Below, piece by piece: positions 8,310 through 17,270 of a DNA stretch of 64,000 nt (positions are counted from its first letter, which is position 1; each line of letters begins with the position of its first letter). A program made the position numbers and the translations under genes. The stretch spans positions 1 through 64,000 of the forward strand of contig NZ_NPBY01000011.1 in assembly GCF_002272015.1 (NCBI RefSeq), given 5' to 3'. The notes under the pieces are model-generated. The model was not told the origin of the DNA, made no database searches, and worked only from the letters and a program-made list of their open reading frames with translations. Source of the DNA: Paenibacillus campinasensis (GTDB taxonomy: Bacteria > Bacillota > Bacilli > Paenibacillales > Paenibacillaceae).

Positions 8310-10109
8310 ATGGGGAAAATGCTGACACGCGCAGAGGTTCCTGTCCATGAGACGTGGGACCTGACCGACTTATTTCCGTCACAAGAGGCATTTGAGAAAG
8401 GCTTGGAAGCTGTTCTGAAGCAGGCAGAATCACTTACCCGATTCAAAGGGCGCCTTGGCGAAGGAGCCTCCGTGCTGCTGGAATGCTTGAACGAACAGGA
8501 GGCGCTATTGGAGGAAGCGGGGAAAGCGGCTGCCTATGCCCGGCTTCGGCAATCCGAGGACGGCACCAATCCGCTGAATCTGTCCAATTCGGCGAAGTCC
8601 GGCGATGTGATGTCTAGAATTATGTCATCGCTGACCTTTGTTGAATCCGAACTGCTGGAGCTTGAAGACGGCTGGCTTGACAGGTATCTACAAGAAGAGA
8701 AGGGGCTGGCCTCGTACGAACGCAGCCTTAAGCTGCTGCTTGACACGAAGCCGCATCGTCTGACCTCTGAAACGGAGCAGGTGCTGGCCTCACTGGGCGA
8801 AGTGCTTGGCGCACCTTACCGGATCTATTTACGCGGCAAGCTGTCGGATATGACCTTTGAGGATATCGGCGAAGGCGAGGAGAAGCAGCCCGTATCGTTC
8901 CGCCTCTATGAGAATACATATGAGATGAGCGAGGATACCGAACTGCGCCGTGCGGCTTATGCTTCCTTCAGCAAGTCGCTGCAAGGGTCGCGCCACACGT
9001 TTGCCGAAGCCTATGCAACCGAAGTGAAGAAGCAGGTCATCCTGTCCCGCCTGCGGGGATACTCCTCCGTAACGGAGATGCTGCTGAAGCCGCAGCAGGT
9101 TACGACCGAGATGTACGATCTCATTCATGATACGATCCTGACAGAATTGGCTCCACATATGCGTCGGCTGATGAAATTGAAAAAGCGGGTGCTCGGCCTG
9201 GACAAAATGCTGTTCTGTGATCTGAAAGCACCGCTGGATCCGGACTTCAATCCAAGCATTTCCTATGAGGAAGCATGTTCGACCATCCGCAGTGCGCTTG
9301 CGGTGCTCGGACCGGAATACGGGGAGATCGTGGATTCCACCTTTACGAAGCGCTGGGTTGACTATGCCGACAATATCGGAAAATCCACAGGAGCCTTCTG
9401 CTCTTCAACGTATGGTGTGCACTCCTACATTCTTGTGACGTGGGCGAACAACATGCGCAGCGCCTTCACGCTGGCGCATGAAGTCGGGCATGCCGGACAT
9501 CTGATGCTGGCAGGGCGCAATCAGCGCATCACCAATGCCCGTCCATCGATGTACTTCATTGAAGCTCCGTCGACGATGAATGAGCTGTTGCTGGCTGATC
9601 ATCTGATGAAGAACGCGGAAGACAAACGGATGCGCCGCTTCATTATTCAGCAGCTTCTCAGCACCTACTATCACAACTATGTGACCCATCTGCTGGAAGC
9701 AGAACTGCAAAGAAGAGTGTACCGCTGGGCAAGTGAGGATCATGCGATTACAGCCGATAAGCTGTCCGAGCTGAAGGGACAGGTGCTCTCTGATTTCTGG
9801 GGCGACGCACTTGAACTGGATGAAGGGGCGAAGCTGACCTGGATGAGACAGCCGCATTATTATATGGGATTGTACCCGTATACGTATGCTGCGGGCTTGA
9901 CCGCTTCGACGGCGGCGGCCCAAGTGATCCGCGAGGAAGGCCAGCCTGCGGTGGACCGCTGGCTTGAGGTGCTGAAAGCAGGAGGCAGCCTGGAGCCGCT
10001 GAAGCTGATGGCGCTGGCCGGAGTGGATATGTCCACATCCGAGCCGATCTCCCGCGCCGTTGCGTATGTCGGTTCCCTGATCGATGAGCTTGAAGCGTTG
10101 TACGAGTAA
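8310..10109 (+). CDS. pepF: Oligoendopeptidase F (M3 family metallopeptidase)
   Basis: A 599-residue cytosolic zinc peptidase that cleaves short peptides. The zinc-binding HExxH motif is seen in AHEVGHAGHLML (about residues 389-400), with the third ligand in the downstream helix around IEAPSTMNELLL. The N-terminal M3B-type helical domain begins ETWDLTDLFPS, as in PepF proteins, and the length matches the family (about 600). No signal peptide is present. The ATG follows GGAGGAACTGTATTT. The gene is monocistronic, with a convergent terminator behind it. A role in peptide turnover or sporulation signalling is known for relatives and only inferred here. Confidence 0.92.
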   Translation: MGKMLTRAEVPVHETWDLTDLFPSQEAFEKGLEAVLKQAESLTRFKGRLGEGASVLLECLNEQEALLEEAGKAAAYARLRQSEDGTNPLNLSNSAKSGDVMSRIMSSLTFVESELLELEDGWLDRYLQEEKGLASYERSLKLLLDTKPHRLTSETEQVLASLGEVLGAPYRIYLRGKLSDMTFEDIGEGEEKQPVSFRLYENTYEMSEDTELRRAAYASFSKSLQGSRHTFAEAYATEVKKQVILSRLRGYSSVTEMLLKPQQVTTEMYDLIHDTILTELAPHMRRLMKLKKRVLGLDKMLFCDLKAPLDPDFNPSISYEEACSTIRSALAVLGPEYGEIVDSTFTKRWVDYADNIGKSTGAFCSSTYGVHSYILVTWANNMRSAFTLAHEVGHAGHLMLAGRNQRITNARPSMYFIEAPSTMNELLLADHLMKNAEDKRMRRFIIQQLLSTYYHNYVTHLLEAELQRRVYRWASEDHAITADKLSELKGQVLSDFWGDALELDEGAKLTWMRQPHYYMGLYPYTYAAGLTASTAAAQVIREEGQPAVDRWLEVLKAGGSLEPLKLMALAGVDMSTSEPISRAVAYVGSLIDELEALYE

Positions 10110-10157
10110 GTCATATCCGGAATTCATGACATTAAGCGAACAACATATATAGGAGAA

Positions 10158-10200
10158 CAACCCCAAGGGCCCGTTGTGAAGGGCCCTTGGGGTTGCTTCA
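10158..10200. terminator. Bidirectional terminator between pepF and the PAS histidine kinase
   Basis: CCCCAAGGGCCC (10161-10172) pairs perfectly with GGGCCCTTGGGG (10181-10192). T-rich sequence follows on both strands (TTGCTTCAGTTT on plus, TTGTTCTCC on minus), which suits the two converging genes. Confidence 0.75.
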
Positions 10201-10202
10201 GT

Positions 10203-12527
10203 TTAAGCATCGGCAGGTTTTCCCATATCATGCGGAACCGAGGGGGGATCTGACCTCTCAGCCGTGTGACTGCGCTCATCCCACAATTCCAAAGGAACCG
10301 TAAAATAGAAGCAGGACCCTTCATTTTCACGGCTGTCTACGCCAATGGCGCCGCCCATGAGCTCGACAAGCTTTTTGCTGATGGCCAAGCCGAGGCCGGT
10401 TCCGCCATACTTTCGGTTCAAGAAGGGGTGGAGCTGGGAGAAGGACAGAAACAACTGATGCTGCTGTTCAATCGGAATGCCGATCCCTGTATCCTTCACT
10501 TCAAAAGCGAGGGTAATCTCCTCCTTGCCGGAGCAGGTCATTCCTTTGGCAGACATGAAGACACTGCCGCGTTCCGTAAACTTGACGGCATTGCTGATCA
10601 GATTCACAAGCACCTGGCGCAGCCGGATCGGATCCCCGATGACGACTTTGGGGACAGTTTCGGCGTCGAGGCTGCAAGTGAGTTGCAGCCCTTTTTCCCG
10701 GGCCTTGCCGGAGAACAGATCAATCACGCTCTGCATCAGGGCCCGCAGGTCAATCGGTTCCTTGTTCAACGTCATTTTACCGGTTTCAATTCGGCTGTAG
10801 TCGAGTATTTCATTTAGCGTATGCAGAAGGGAGGTGCTGCTTTCCTTCAGAATCTTCGTAAACGTCTGCTGCTCCTCATCCAGACTGGTGTTCAACAGCA
10901 AATCGATCATGCCGATAATCCCGTTCATGGGCGTCCGCAGCTCATGGCTCATCATGGACAGAAACTCGGACTTGGCCTGATCGGCACGCTCGGCGGTTTC
11001 TTTGGCGCGGATAATGTCCTTCTCGCTCGTAATATCGCGGAATACAAGCACCGCTCCTTTCAGCTCGCCCTGGTCCCATATCGGATTGACCTGATAGTCT
11101 GCCAGAAAGCTGGTTTCGTCCTGTCTCCACAGCACAATCTCGGTGCGCGACAGCGATCGGCCGCCTCTCACAGCCTCCACGATCGGTGAATCCTCCTGAT
11201 AGAAATTCCCGTCCAGGCGCATTTCCCTGATAAGGTGATAGCAGCTCAGTCCGATGATGGATGCAGGCGCGATGCCGAAGATAGCGGCCCCTGCCGGATT
11301 AATAAAAGCTACCCGACCTTCCTGATCCAGACCGACAATTCCTTCGGAGACGGTATTGAGCAGAAGGGTCAGTTCGCGGCTGAGCTTCTTGTTTTCTTCC
11401 AGGGAGCGAATGCGATCGGTGATGTCCCGCGTAATGCCATATACGCCCACCACTTCGTCGTCCACGATAATTGGGATATTGACCGTGTTGATTTCAACCA
11501 GATGCCCGTCTTTGTGCTTGATCGTCAGATCATAGCTTTGAGGCTTGCCCTCTTTCGCCATGTTGAAATGATACAGCGTCTTGGGCAAATCCTTCTCGGC
11601 CACAATCGGGCCGAAATACATTCCGATAAGCTCGTCCAGCGTGTAGCCGGTCAGCTCCTGCAGATTGCGGTTGGCGGTCATGTATTCGCCGTCCAGGTTC
11701 ATGGAGTACACGGCCGATGGATTGTATTCAAACAGGGAGCGGTAACGCTGCTCGCTTTCCTTCAGTTTGAACTCCATTCTCTTGCGTTCGGAAATATCGC
11801 GGGCAATGTACAGCATTTCCGTATGCTCGCCTTCCTCGCGGCCGATGATCGGCTTGCAGTTGACTTCAAACCAGATGTGCCTGCCATCCCTGTGAATATA
11901 GCGAAACGTAATCGGCCTCGGCGGTTCGCTGTGCTGGCAGAATTGCAAGTATTCCTTCAGCGGCGCGACATCTTCCGGATATATATAGTCAAAGGCGCTG
12001 TTCCCCTGAAGCTCTTCCGGATGATATCCCAGCAGCTTATAGCAGGCGGGAGAGCAGTAGAGGAAGACGGCATTATCCAAGGTCGTCCTGGATATAAAGT
12101 CTTGAGAGTTTTCAATAATCTGTCGGTATTTGTTCTGGTTTTTGAGGAACCGCTGGTTCACGCCGGTGGGATGGCATGTAATAAGAAGCAGCTCCTGGTC
12201 GCCGGAGGGGCTTCGCAGGCGTGTATATTTCAAGGATAAGGTGTCTAAGCGGTGATCGGGCCGGAGCATGTCCAGAACCGTTTCAACCACTGGCTTGTGC
12301 CCGGTGCGAAGCTGCTCGTATGCGCTGTGAATGAACGTCGGAGAGAATTCGCGGATTTCCTTCCGCTTCGTCTGCATAAATTCTGTTTCGCTGCCCCCGA
12401 AAAATTGATAAAAGCTGCGATTGGCCCATACCCATTCGTCCTGTTCCGGAGACAGGAGCGCAAGACCAACCGGTAACTCGTTATATAGCTGTTCCCAAAC
12501 CCATTCCTGTGATGAAAAAAATATCAA
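10203..12527 (-). CDS. Cytoplasmic multi-PAS sensor histidine kinase
   Basis: About 774 residues with no membrane segment or signal peptide. Four PAS/PAC modules follow each other over the first 510 residues (for example ENSQDFISRT, FEYNPSAVYSMNLDGEY and LNTVSEGIVGLDQEGRV). A HisKA domain with the phospho-accepting histidine in MMSHELRTPMNG comes next, then a HATPase with N box LVNLISNAVKFTE, G1 DTGIGIP and G2 GGTGLGLAIS. No receiver domain is fused and no response regulator is adjacent, so it is an orphan kinase; feeding a phosphorelay such as sporulation initiation is a guess. The TTG at 12527 is chosen because GGGGGTGAG lies at the right distance; the frame is open 35 codons further upstream. 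Confidence 0.85.
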   Translation of the reverse strand: MIFFSSQEWVWEQLYNELPVGLALLSPEQDEWVWANRSFYQFFGGSETEFMQTKRKEIREFSPTFIHSAYEQLRTGHKPVVETVLDMLRPDHRLDTLSLKYTRLRSPSGDQELLLITCHPTGVNQRFLKNQNKYRQIIENSQDFISRTTLDNAVFLYCSPACYKLLGYHPEELQGNSAFDYIYPEDVAPLKEYLQFCQHSEPPRPITFRYIHRDGRHIWFEVNCKPIIGREEGEHTEMLYIARDISERKRMEFKLKESEQRYRSLFEYNPSAVYSMNLDGEYMTANRNLQELTGYTLDELIGMYFGPIVAEKDLPKTLYHFNMAKEGKPQSYDLTIKHKDGHLVEINTVNIPIIVDDEVVGVYGITRDITDRIRSLEENKKLSRELTLLLNTVSEGIVGLDQEGRVAFINPAGAAIFGIAPASIIGLSCYHLIREMRLDGNFYQEDSPIVEAVRGGRSLSRTEIVLWRQDETSFLADYQVNPIWDQGELKGAVLVFRDITSEKDIIRAKETAERADQAKSEFLSMMSHELRTPMNGIIGMIDLLLNTSLDEEQQTFTKILKESSTSLLHTLNEILDYSRIETGKMTLNKEPIDLRALMQSVIDLFSGKAREKGLQLTCSLDAETVPKVVIGDPIRLRQVLVNLISNAVKFTERGSVFMSAKGMTCSGKEEITLAFEVKDTGIGIPIEQQHQLFLSFSQLHPFLNRKYGGTGLGLAISKKLVELMGGAIGVDSRENEGSCFYFTVPLELWDERSHTAERSDPPSVPHDMGKPADA

Positions 12528-12763
12528 AAGGCTCACCCCCGTCAACTTACACTTACATGAACTGTAATAAGATGAAATGAAACGATAGCATGCATGGCAA
12601 AGGCAGCCCAAAACTCCATCGCGCTTGATCAAACCCGGAAATGAAATACTTGCTCTATGTAAATATACGACATCCCCCAGACTTTCTCCTTGAATATATG
12701 TTTCTTGCTTGTATTACCCGTCTGATGGTGAATTTAAACGGAAAAAGAAGCGGGTAGGCGAAC

Positions 12764-12791
12764 ACCCTCGTCAAGGCAAATGCATACATTA
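12764..12791 (+). promoter_or_regulatory. Candidate SigK-type promoter upstream of the Pro/Tyr-rich small protein
   Basis: CATACATTA (12783-12791) fits the SigK -10 consensus CATANNNTA, and an AC lies 17 bases upstream (12764-12765). Transcription would start close to 12798, just before the GGAGGAG ribosome binding site. The rest of the 293-base gap between this gene and the divergent histidine kinase shows no further gene. Confidence 0.4.
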
Positions 12792-12820
12792 CGGTGAGAT
12801 GATATAAAAGGAGGAGTACC

Positions 12821-13174
12821 ATGTCAACCTACCCGGGACAACAGCTGCTGTTCCAGTGTGATCACCAGCTGGTCAATTCGATGAAGAAGCATAAAGAGCA
12901 TGCGTACCAGTCGCTGCAAAAGGCGCTTCATCACAAGGTAAGAGTGCATACGATGGATGACGAGATCGTTGAAGGGGTCATTATCAATGTGGATGCAAAA
13001 AATGTCTACATCCATATCGAGCATGATCCAAGGGGACTGTACCCATACGGGCCACGGCCTAGACCGCCTTACCCTCCATATGGCGGATACCCGCCGTATC
13101 CTGCCAATCCGTACTACTCCAACGTGATTCTTCCATTGGCCCTTTTTAATCTGCTGGCAGTGAGCCTTTTATAG
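12821..13174 (+). CDS. Small protein with Sm-like segment and Pro/Tyr-rich tail, possible spore coat component
   Basis: A 117-residue protein of unknown function. The N-terminal half is His/Lys/Gln-rich and contains a short beta segment (KVRVHTMDDEIVEGVIINVDAKNVYIHIE, residues 39-67 in outline) that resembles an Sm/SH3-type barrel strand pattern. A Pro/Tyr/Gly-rich stretch with repeated YPPY-like units (about 70-98) follows, then a hydrophobic C-terminus. This composition is common among Bacillus spore coat and exosporium proteins. The ATG follows GGAGGAGTACC, and a SigK-like promoter is seen upstream. The spore role is inferred from composition and promoter only. Confidence 0.7.
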   Translation: MSTYPGQQLLFQCDHQLVNSMKKHKEHAYQSLQKALHHKVRVHTMDDEIVEGVIINVDAKNVYIHIEHDPRGLYPYGPRPRPPYPPYGGYPPYPANPYYSNVILPLALFNLLAVSLL

Positions 13175-13202
13175 GAGAAGTGACCTTTCTATCGTGGATT
13201 TG

Positions 13203-13229
13203 ACCTGCGGCACAGCGCAGGTTTTTTTT
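13203..13229 (+). terminator. Intrinsic terminator after the Pro/Tyr-rich protein
   Basis: CCTGCG (13204-13209) pairs with CGCAGG (13216-13221), followed by eight thymines. Confidence 0.8.
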
Positions 13230-13266
13230 CGTGGGGAGATGGACGAGGCTGCCGATGAAACAGAAG

Positions 13267-13307
13267 TACAAACGACCCTCCTCATGATGTGAGAAGGGCC
13301 GTTTGTA
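13267..13307 (-). terminator. Probable terminator after the aldo/keto reductase
   Basis: TACAAACG (13267-13274) and CGTTTGTA (13300-13307) close a long hairpin with an inner CCCTCCTCA/TGAGAAGGG stem. The T-rich minus-strand exit (CTTCTGTTTC) suits the minus-strand gene that ends at 13359. Confidence 0.55.
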
Positions 13308-13358
13308 TGCATAGCGATTGATACGAATTAGGGCGGTAAGCTGATAAGCCCCTAGATG

Positions 13359-14294
13359 TTACCGGTCTGCACTCAGATCGAGCCAGTTCAGCTCTTCGCG
13401 CGTCAGCTCAATTTGTGCGCCTTCCTCGCAGGAGCGCAGTTCCTCTGGCGTCTGGGCGCCAATCAGGGCACAGGTCGGAAACGGCTGGTTCAGTACATAG
13501 GCAAGCGCGATCTGAATCGGCGTTACGCCTTTGTCTTTGGCCAGCTGCTTCGCCCGTTCCAGACGCTCCCAGTTGTCGTCGTTGTAAAAGACGCGAACGA
13601 GATCCGCATTATCGCGCACTTCAGGCGTGAAGCGCCCGGTGAAAAATCCGCGGGCCTGGGATGACCACGACAGAAGCGGGAACTGCTCGGCTTCATGCCA
13701 GTCGCAAGTCTCTTGGTCTGCTGACACGCAGCCTGTCCAGAAGGGCTCATTCGGCTTGGCCAGACTCAGATTGGGGCTGCTGAATGTGAAACCGACCAGT
13801 TGATGCTCAGCGGCATACGTGTTGGCTTCCTGAATGCGCTGCCACGTCCAGTTGGAGACACCGATGGCGCCGACCTGGCCGGATTTGATATAGGTATTCA
13901 GCGCTTCCACAATTTCGCCGGCCGGAACCGAAGGATCGTCACGGTGGAGGGCATACAAATCAATGAAATCGGTGCGAAGCCGTTCAAAGCTTGTAAGAAT
14001 ATCCTGTTGAATCGCCTTCGGGTTTACCCGGGGCCCATTCTGATCATGATGAGCGCCTTTGGTCAGAATGACGAGCTGATCCCGGTTACCTCTTTCCTCC
14101 ATGTAGCGCCCGATCACCTCTTCGCTTTGTCCGCCGCAGTAGATATGTGCCGTATCAATCGAATTGCCGCCAATGGCTAGGAAGGCGTCGAGATTGGCCG
14201 CAGCCTTCTCATAGTTATCATGATAGAAGTAGTCCGAGCCTTTCATTAGTACGGAGACCGGTTTGTTTAATCCCTGGATTGAAATATACTTCAT
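13359..14294 (-). CDS. Aldo/keto reductase
   Basis: A 311-residue NADPH-dependent oxidoreductase with an (alpha/beta)8 barrel. The catalytic tetrad is recognisable: Asp in NSIDTAHIY, the Tyr just after it, Lys in LVILTKGAHH and His in LYALHRDDP. The cofactor-binding end has ALIGAQTPEEL. Its start overlaps the upstream oxidoreductase stop by 4 bases (ATGA), so the two are translationally coupled. Together with the divergent AraC regulator they look like a small sugar or polyol utilisation unit; the substrate is not evident. Confidence 0.88.
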   Translation of the reverse strand: MKYISIQGLNKPVSVLMKGSDYFYHDNYEKAAANLDAFLAIGGNSIDTAHIYCGGQSEEVIGRYMEERGNRDQLVILTKGAHHDQNGPRVNPKAIQQDILTSFERLRTDFIDLYALHRDDPSVPAGEIVEALNTYIKSGQVGAIGVSNWTWQRIQEANTYAAEHQLVGFTFSSPNLSLAKPNEPFWTGCVSADQETCDWHEAEQFPLLSWSSQARGFFTGRFTPEVRDNADLVRVFYNDDNWERLERAKQLAKDKGVTPIQIALAYVLNQPFPTCALIGAQTPEELRSCEEGAQIELTREELNWLDLSADR

Positions 14295-15319
14295 GCTTTT
14301 AGCTCCTCTCCTGGATATGCATTTAATGTGATTCTGGTCCGCTCATGAGCGGATTGAAGGCAGGCATCAATCACCCGCATATTGTGCACGGCATCTTCCA
14401 CAGGGTAACGAAGCGGCCTGCGGGATATGATCGCCTCCGCCAGCTCGTCGGCCTGCTCACTGTATGCGTTTACATGGGGGACATCCATCTGATGGCGCTC
14501 CCCCTTGGCCGTGAGGAAGAAGTGGCCGCCGCCTTCGGGGAATGTGTAGGCATGAGGCACTTCAATGATGCCCTCTGTCCCGATGATTTCAAGCGGATTA
14601 CGGAAGGCAGCCCACATTCCGCAGTCAAAGGTAAGCGAGACGGAGCCTTCAAATTCAACTAATCCGGAAGCCATCATATCGACATGATCATGCTCAGGCG
14701 AGAAGAGGGCTTGCACGGTGACGGCTTGTGGTTCCTGTCCAAGCAGCAGCCGGGCCGCATTAATCGGATAACAGCCGATGTCATAGATCGAGCCGCCGCC
14801 CCAATCTTTACGGAAACGAACATTGCCCGGATTTCCGGCACTGTTGAAGGTAAAGGCACTGTGGATGGCGCGAACCTCGCCGATCGCTCCTTCAACGATC
14901 AGCTTCTTGATCATGTCGTAACGCGGATGATGGCGGTACATGAATGCTTCGGCCAGGTGCATTCCTGTCCGCTCAGCAGCATCTGCCATCTCGGCAGCTT
15001 CCGCTTCAGTCAGTGCCAGCGGCTTCTCGCACAGCACATGCTTGCCTGCTTCAAGTGCCCGGATGCTCCATTCCTTGTGCAAATGATTCGGGAGCGGAAC
15101 ATAGATGACATCGATGGACGGATCCTCCAGCAGTGCTTCATAACTTCCGTAGGCTGTAGGAATATTCAACTCCTCCGCCGTCTTCTTCGCTTTCTCTTCG
15201 TCGCGGCTTGCTATCGCTGCAACTTCATTCAGACGGGAATTGGCAACACCAGGAATGACAGCACGCTTGGCTATGCTGGCACAGCCCAGAATTCCCCACT
15301 TCAGCTTGGGTGCGCTCAT
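14291..15319 (-). CDS. Gfo/Idh/MocA family oxidoreductase
   Basis: A 342-residue NAD(P)-dependent dehydrogenase. The N-terminal Rossmann fold starts KWGILGCASIAKRAV and continues to the family motif EKPLALT (about residue 97), whose lysine is catalytic. The C-terminal alpha/beta domain carries the substrate site (GGGSIYDIGCYPINAARLL). Members oxidise sugars, inositols or sugar-derived alcohols, or act as dimeric dihydrodiol/xylose dehydrogenases; the RKDWGGGSIYDIGCY region is close to that last subgroup. It is first in a two-gene minus-strand operon with the aldo/keto reductase and divergent from an AraC regulator. Confidence 0.88.
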   Translation of the reverse strand: MSAPKLKWGILGCASIAKRAVIPGVANSRLNEVAAIASRDEEKAKKTAEELNIPTAYGSYEALLEDPSIDVIYVPLPNHLHKEWSIRALEAGKHVLCEKPLALTEAEAAEMADAAERTGMHLAEAFMYRHHPRYDMIKKLIVEGAIGEVRAIHSAFTFNSAGNPGNVRFRKDWGGGSIYDIGCYPINAARLLLGQEPQAVTVQALFSPEHDHVDMMASGLVEFEGSVSLTFDCGMWAAFRNPLEIIGTEGIIEVPHAYTFPEGGGHFFLTAKGERHQMDVPHVNAYSEQADELAEAIISRRPLRYPVEDAVHNMRVIDACLQSAHERTRITLNAYPGEELKA

Positions 15320-15350
15320 GGCTCGAAATCAACTCCTCGGATACGATTAA

Positions 15351-15427
15351 GATTATATTGCGATTATAAAAGACAGAAATTAAAATTGATATAATATTAT
15401 TTTGCAATCGATTATAACAATATTGTT
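15351..15427. promoter_or_regulatory. Divergent control region with CGATTATAA repeats and an AACAATATTGTT palindrome
   Basis: The 123-base gap between the oxidoreductase operon and the AraC gene is very AT-rich. It contains two direct copies of CGATTATAA (15361-15369 and 15409-15417), a consensus -10 TATAAT (15390-15395, plus strand) and a perfect 12-bp palindrome AACAATATTGTT (15416-15427) just before the AraC ribosome binding site. Direct repeats are typical AraC-type half sites. Operator function is inferred. Confidence 0.45.
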
Positions 15428-15442
15428 CTATGGAGGGACGGG

Positions 15443-16279
15443 ATGAAACGACAAATCGTGCTGCTCACACTTCCGCAAATGCCCTTCTTCTGCTTCCCGG
15501 AATCGGTTGGCGTCTACCAGGATGAACCTGATCATAGCGTATCCCGTTCTGCGGGGGCACTCAACAACTTTAATATTCATTACGTCGCTTCAGGGAAGGG
15601 CTATGTTGAGCTCGACAATAAGGTCTATCCGCTCGGACCGGGGGAGGCGGTGCTCTATTTTCCGATGCAGCAGCAGCGCTATTACAGCAGCGAGGACGAG
15701 CCTTGGGATGTGCGCTGGTTTCATTTTTACGGCAGCGGTTTGCGGCATTATCTCATTGAACGAGGCTTCCACAAAAGCCAGCTGTGGACCATCCGGCAGC
15801 GCGCTGCCTTTGAACAGGCCCATGAAGAGCTGTTGCACGAGGCGGAACAGCACCGGATGCTGAACCCGAGACGATTATCGATACTGACTTATGCGCTGCT
15901 GACAGAATTCGTAGAGCAAGCTTCCCCGCTGTCCGGCCCGAAGTCGGGGACTTCGGAACATCGGATTTTGGAGATTCTGCCGATGATGCAGCAGGAAGCG
16001 GTGCAGCCGTTCATTCTGGAGAAATGGGCGGAGCGGATTGGGGTGAGCACCTATTATTTCTGCAAATTGTTCCGCAGCGTGATGGAGATGACGCCGATGG
16101 AGTTCATCACCCGCTGCCGGCTGCAGATGGCTAAGCAGTGGCTGGTGGAGCGGAAGGAGGACACGATTGGCACCATTGCCGTGGATGCCGGCTATCCCAG
16201 CGTCAGTTACTTTAACAAGAAGTTTATGGAGCATGAAGGGATGACGCCGTCGGCTTACCGCCGATTGTATAACGGTTAG
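15443..16279 (+). CDS. AraC family transcriptional regulator with cupin sensor
   Basis: A 278-residue protein. The N-terminal cupin-like arm (about residues 30-110; YVASGKGYVELDNKVYPLGPGEAVLYFP) would bind a sugar or related effector. The C-terminal 100 residues hold two helix-turn-helix motifs (AERIGVSTYYFCKLFRSV and IAVDAGYPSVSYFNKKF) and end in the usual GMTPSAYRR. It is divergent from the Gfo/Idh-aldo/keto reductase operon and probably activates it. The ATG follows GGAGGGACGGG. Confidence 0.9.
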   Translation: MKRQIVLLTLPQMPFFCFPESVGVYQDEPDHSVSRSAGALNNFNIHYVASGKGYVELDNKVYPLGPGEAVLYFPMQQQRYYSSEDEPWDVRWFHFYGSGLRHYLIERGFHKSQLWTIRQRAAFEQAHEELLHEAEQHRMLNPRRLSILTYALLTEFVEQASPLSGPKSGTSEHRILEILPMMQQEAVQPFILEKWAERIGVSTYYFCKLFRSVMEMTPMEFITRCRLQMAKQWLVERKEDTIGTIAVDAGYPSVSYFNKKFMEHEGMTPSAYRRLYNG

Positions 16280-16475
16280 CACACGGCCCTTTTGTAACGG
16301 ATAAGAAGTTCATCCTAAGCTTCCCAGACTTTGGTCCAGGGCTGCATCGCTCCAAGGTCCAGGTCAGATTCACTGCCTGGGTCGGTGTTGTCCCGGGTCT
16401 GCCTTTCATACAATGAAGTTAATCAATGTTTACCGAAAGGTTAAACCGAACGTTAAGGTATGGGGGAAACGGGAA

Positions 16476-17063
16476 ATGAACGGGAATCGAAACATTTATG
16501 TGCTGCTGACGGATACGGGGACGATGTTTACACGCCTGATCAAAAGGGTCACTGCTGCGCCTTACAATCATGCCTCGATTGCACTGGACGAGAAGCTGTC
16601 GGAGGTCTACAGTTTTGGACGCAAATGTCCGGGCAATCCGTGGATTGGCGGCTTTGTAGAAGAGAATGTATATGAAGGGACGTTTCGTAACTTTCCAAGC
16701 ACGAGATGTGCCCTGCTCCGTCTGGAACTGTCGCAGCTTCAGTATGACGAGGTGAATCGGGTCATTCGGCATTATAAGGAAGAAGAAGACGATTATCGCT
16801 ATAATTTGATCGGATTGTTCGGCTTGCTGATGAGGCTGGATATTACGAGGGACAAGAGCTATTTCTGTTCGCAGTTCGTAGCAGAAACATTGCGGCAGAG
16901 CGGGGTTCGGCTCTGGGATCGTTCATCGACGGTGGTGACACCGCATGATTTCATGCTTCATCCGGCCTTGACCGTCGTATATGAAGGCATGCTATACGAT
17001 TACCCGCTTCTTGACCAGGCGAGACTTGCGGACGCACGGCTCAATATGCATTCTGCTGTATAA
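16476..17063 (+). CDS. Permuted NlpC/P60-like (papain-fold) protein
   Basis: About 195 residues with no signal peptide. Two motifs fit a circularly permuted papain-fold hydrolase of the YiiX/YycO type: His in APYNHASIAL near the N-terminus and Cys in SYFCSQFVAETL near the centre. Such proteins are amidases or lipid/peptide hydrolases; the substrate here is unknown. The ATG at 16476 is chosen because GGGGGAAACGGG lies upstream and related proteins begin close to IYVLLTDTGT. An ATG at 16413 would add 21 basic residues but has no ribosome binding site. It is monocistronic. Confidence 0.72.
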   Translation: MNGNRNIYVLLTDTGTMFTRLIKRVTAAPYNHASIALDEKLSEVYSFGRKCPGNPWIGGFVEENVYEGTFRNFPSTRCALLRLELSQLQYDEVNRVIRHYKEEEDDYRYNLIGLFGLLMRLDITRDKSYFCSQFVAETLRQSGVRLWDRSSTVVTPHDFMLHPALTVVYEGMLYDYPLLDQARLADARLNMHSAV

Positions 17064-17217
17064 GCTGCAGCGCCAGCATCCCGAATCGAGAATGTACAAG
17101 GCGATTACAGGGTAATGGCGTGGTTAAGCGCTGCCGGCTGGCGGCGGATCGTATGCTGACGGGGAGGGGGCTATATGAGAGTAACTGGGCGAGAGGTTGT
17201 GTTTTCTCACTTACTGT

Positions 17218-17235
17218 TATATAGTGACCTATATA
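17218..17235. promoter_or_regulatory. Inverted repeat before the thioredoxin-like gene
   Basis: TATATAG-TGAC-CTATATA, with 7-bp perfect arms, lies 36 bases before the GTG start of the thioredoxin-like gene. It could be an operator or the start-site region of its promoter. No known box was matched. Confidence 0.35.
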
Positions 17236-17270
17236 CCGACGACAACGATGTTTAAAAGGAGAGGCTGCAA

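Noticed and set aside
10266..12239. Plus-strand open frames opposite the PAS histidine kinase (183, 122 and 334 codons)
   Set aside because: No ribosome binding sites or family motifs; the minus-strand kinase explains the region.
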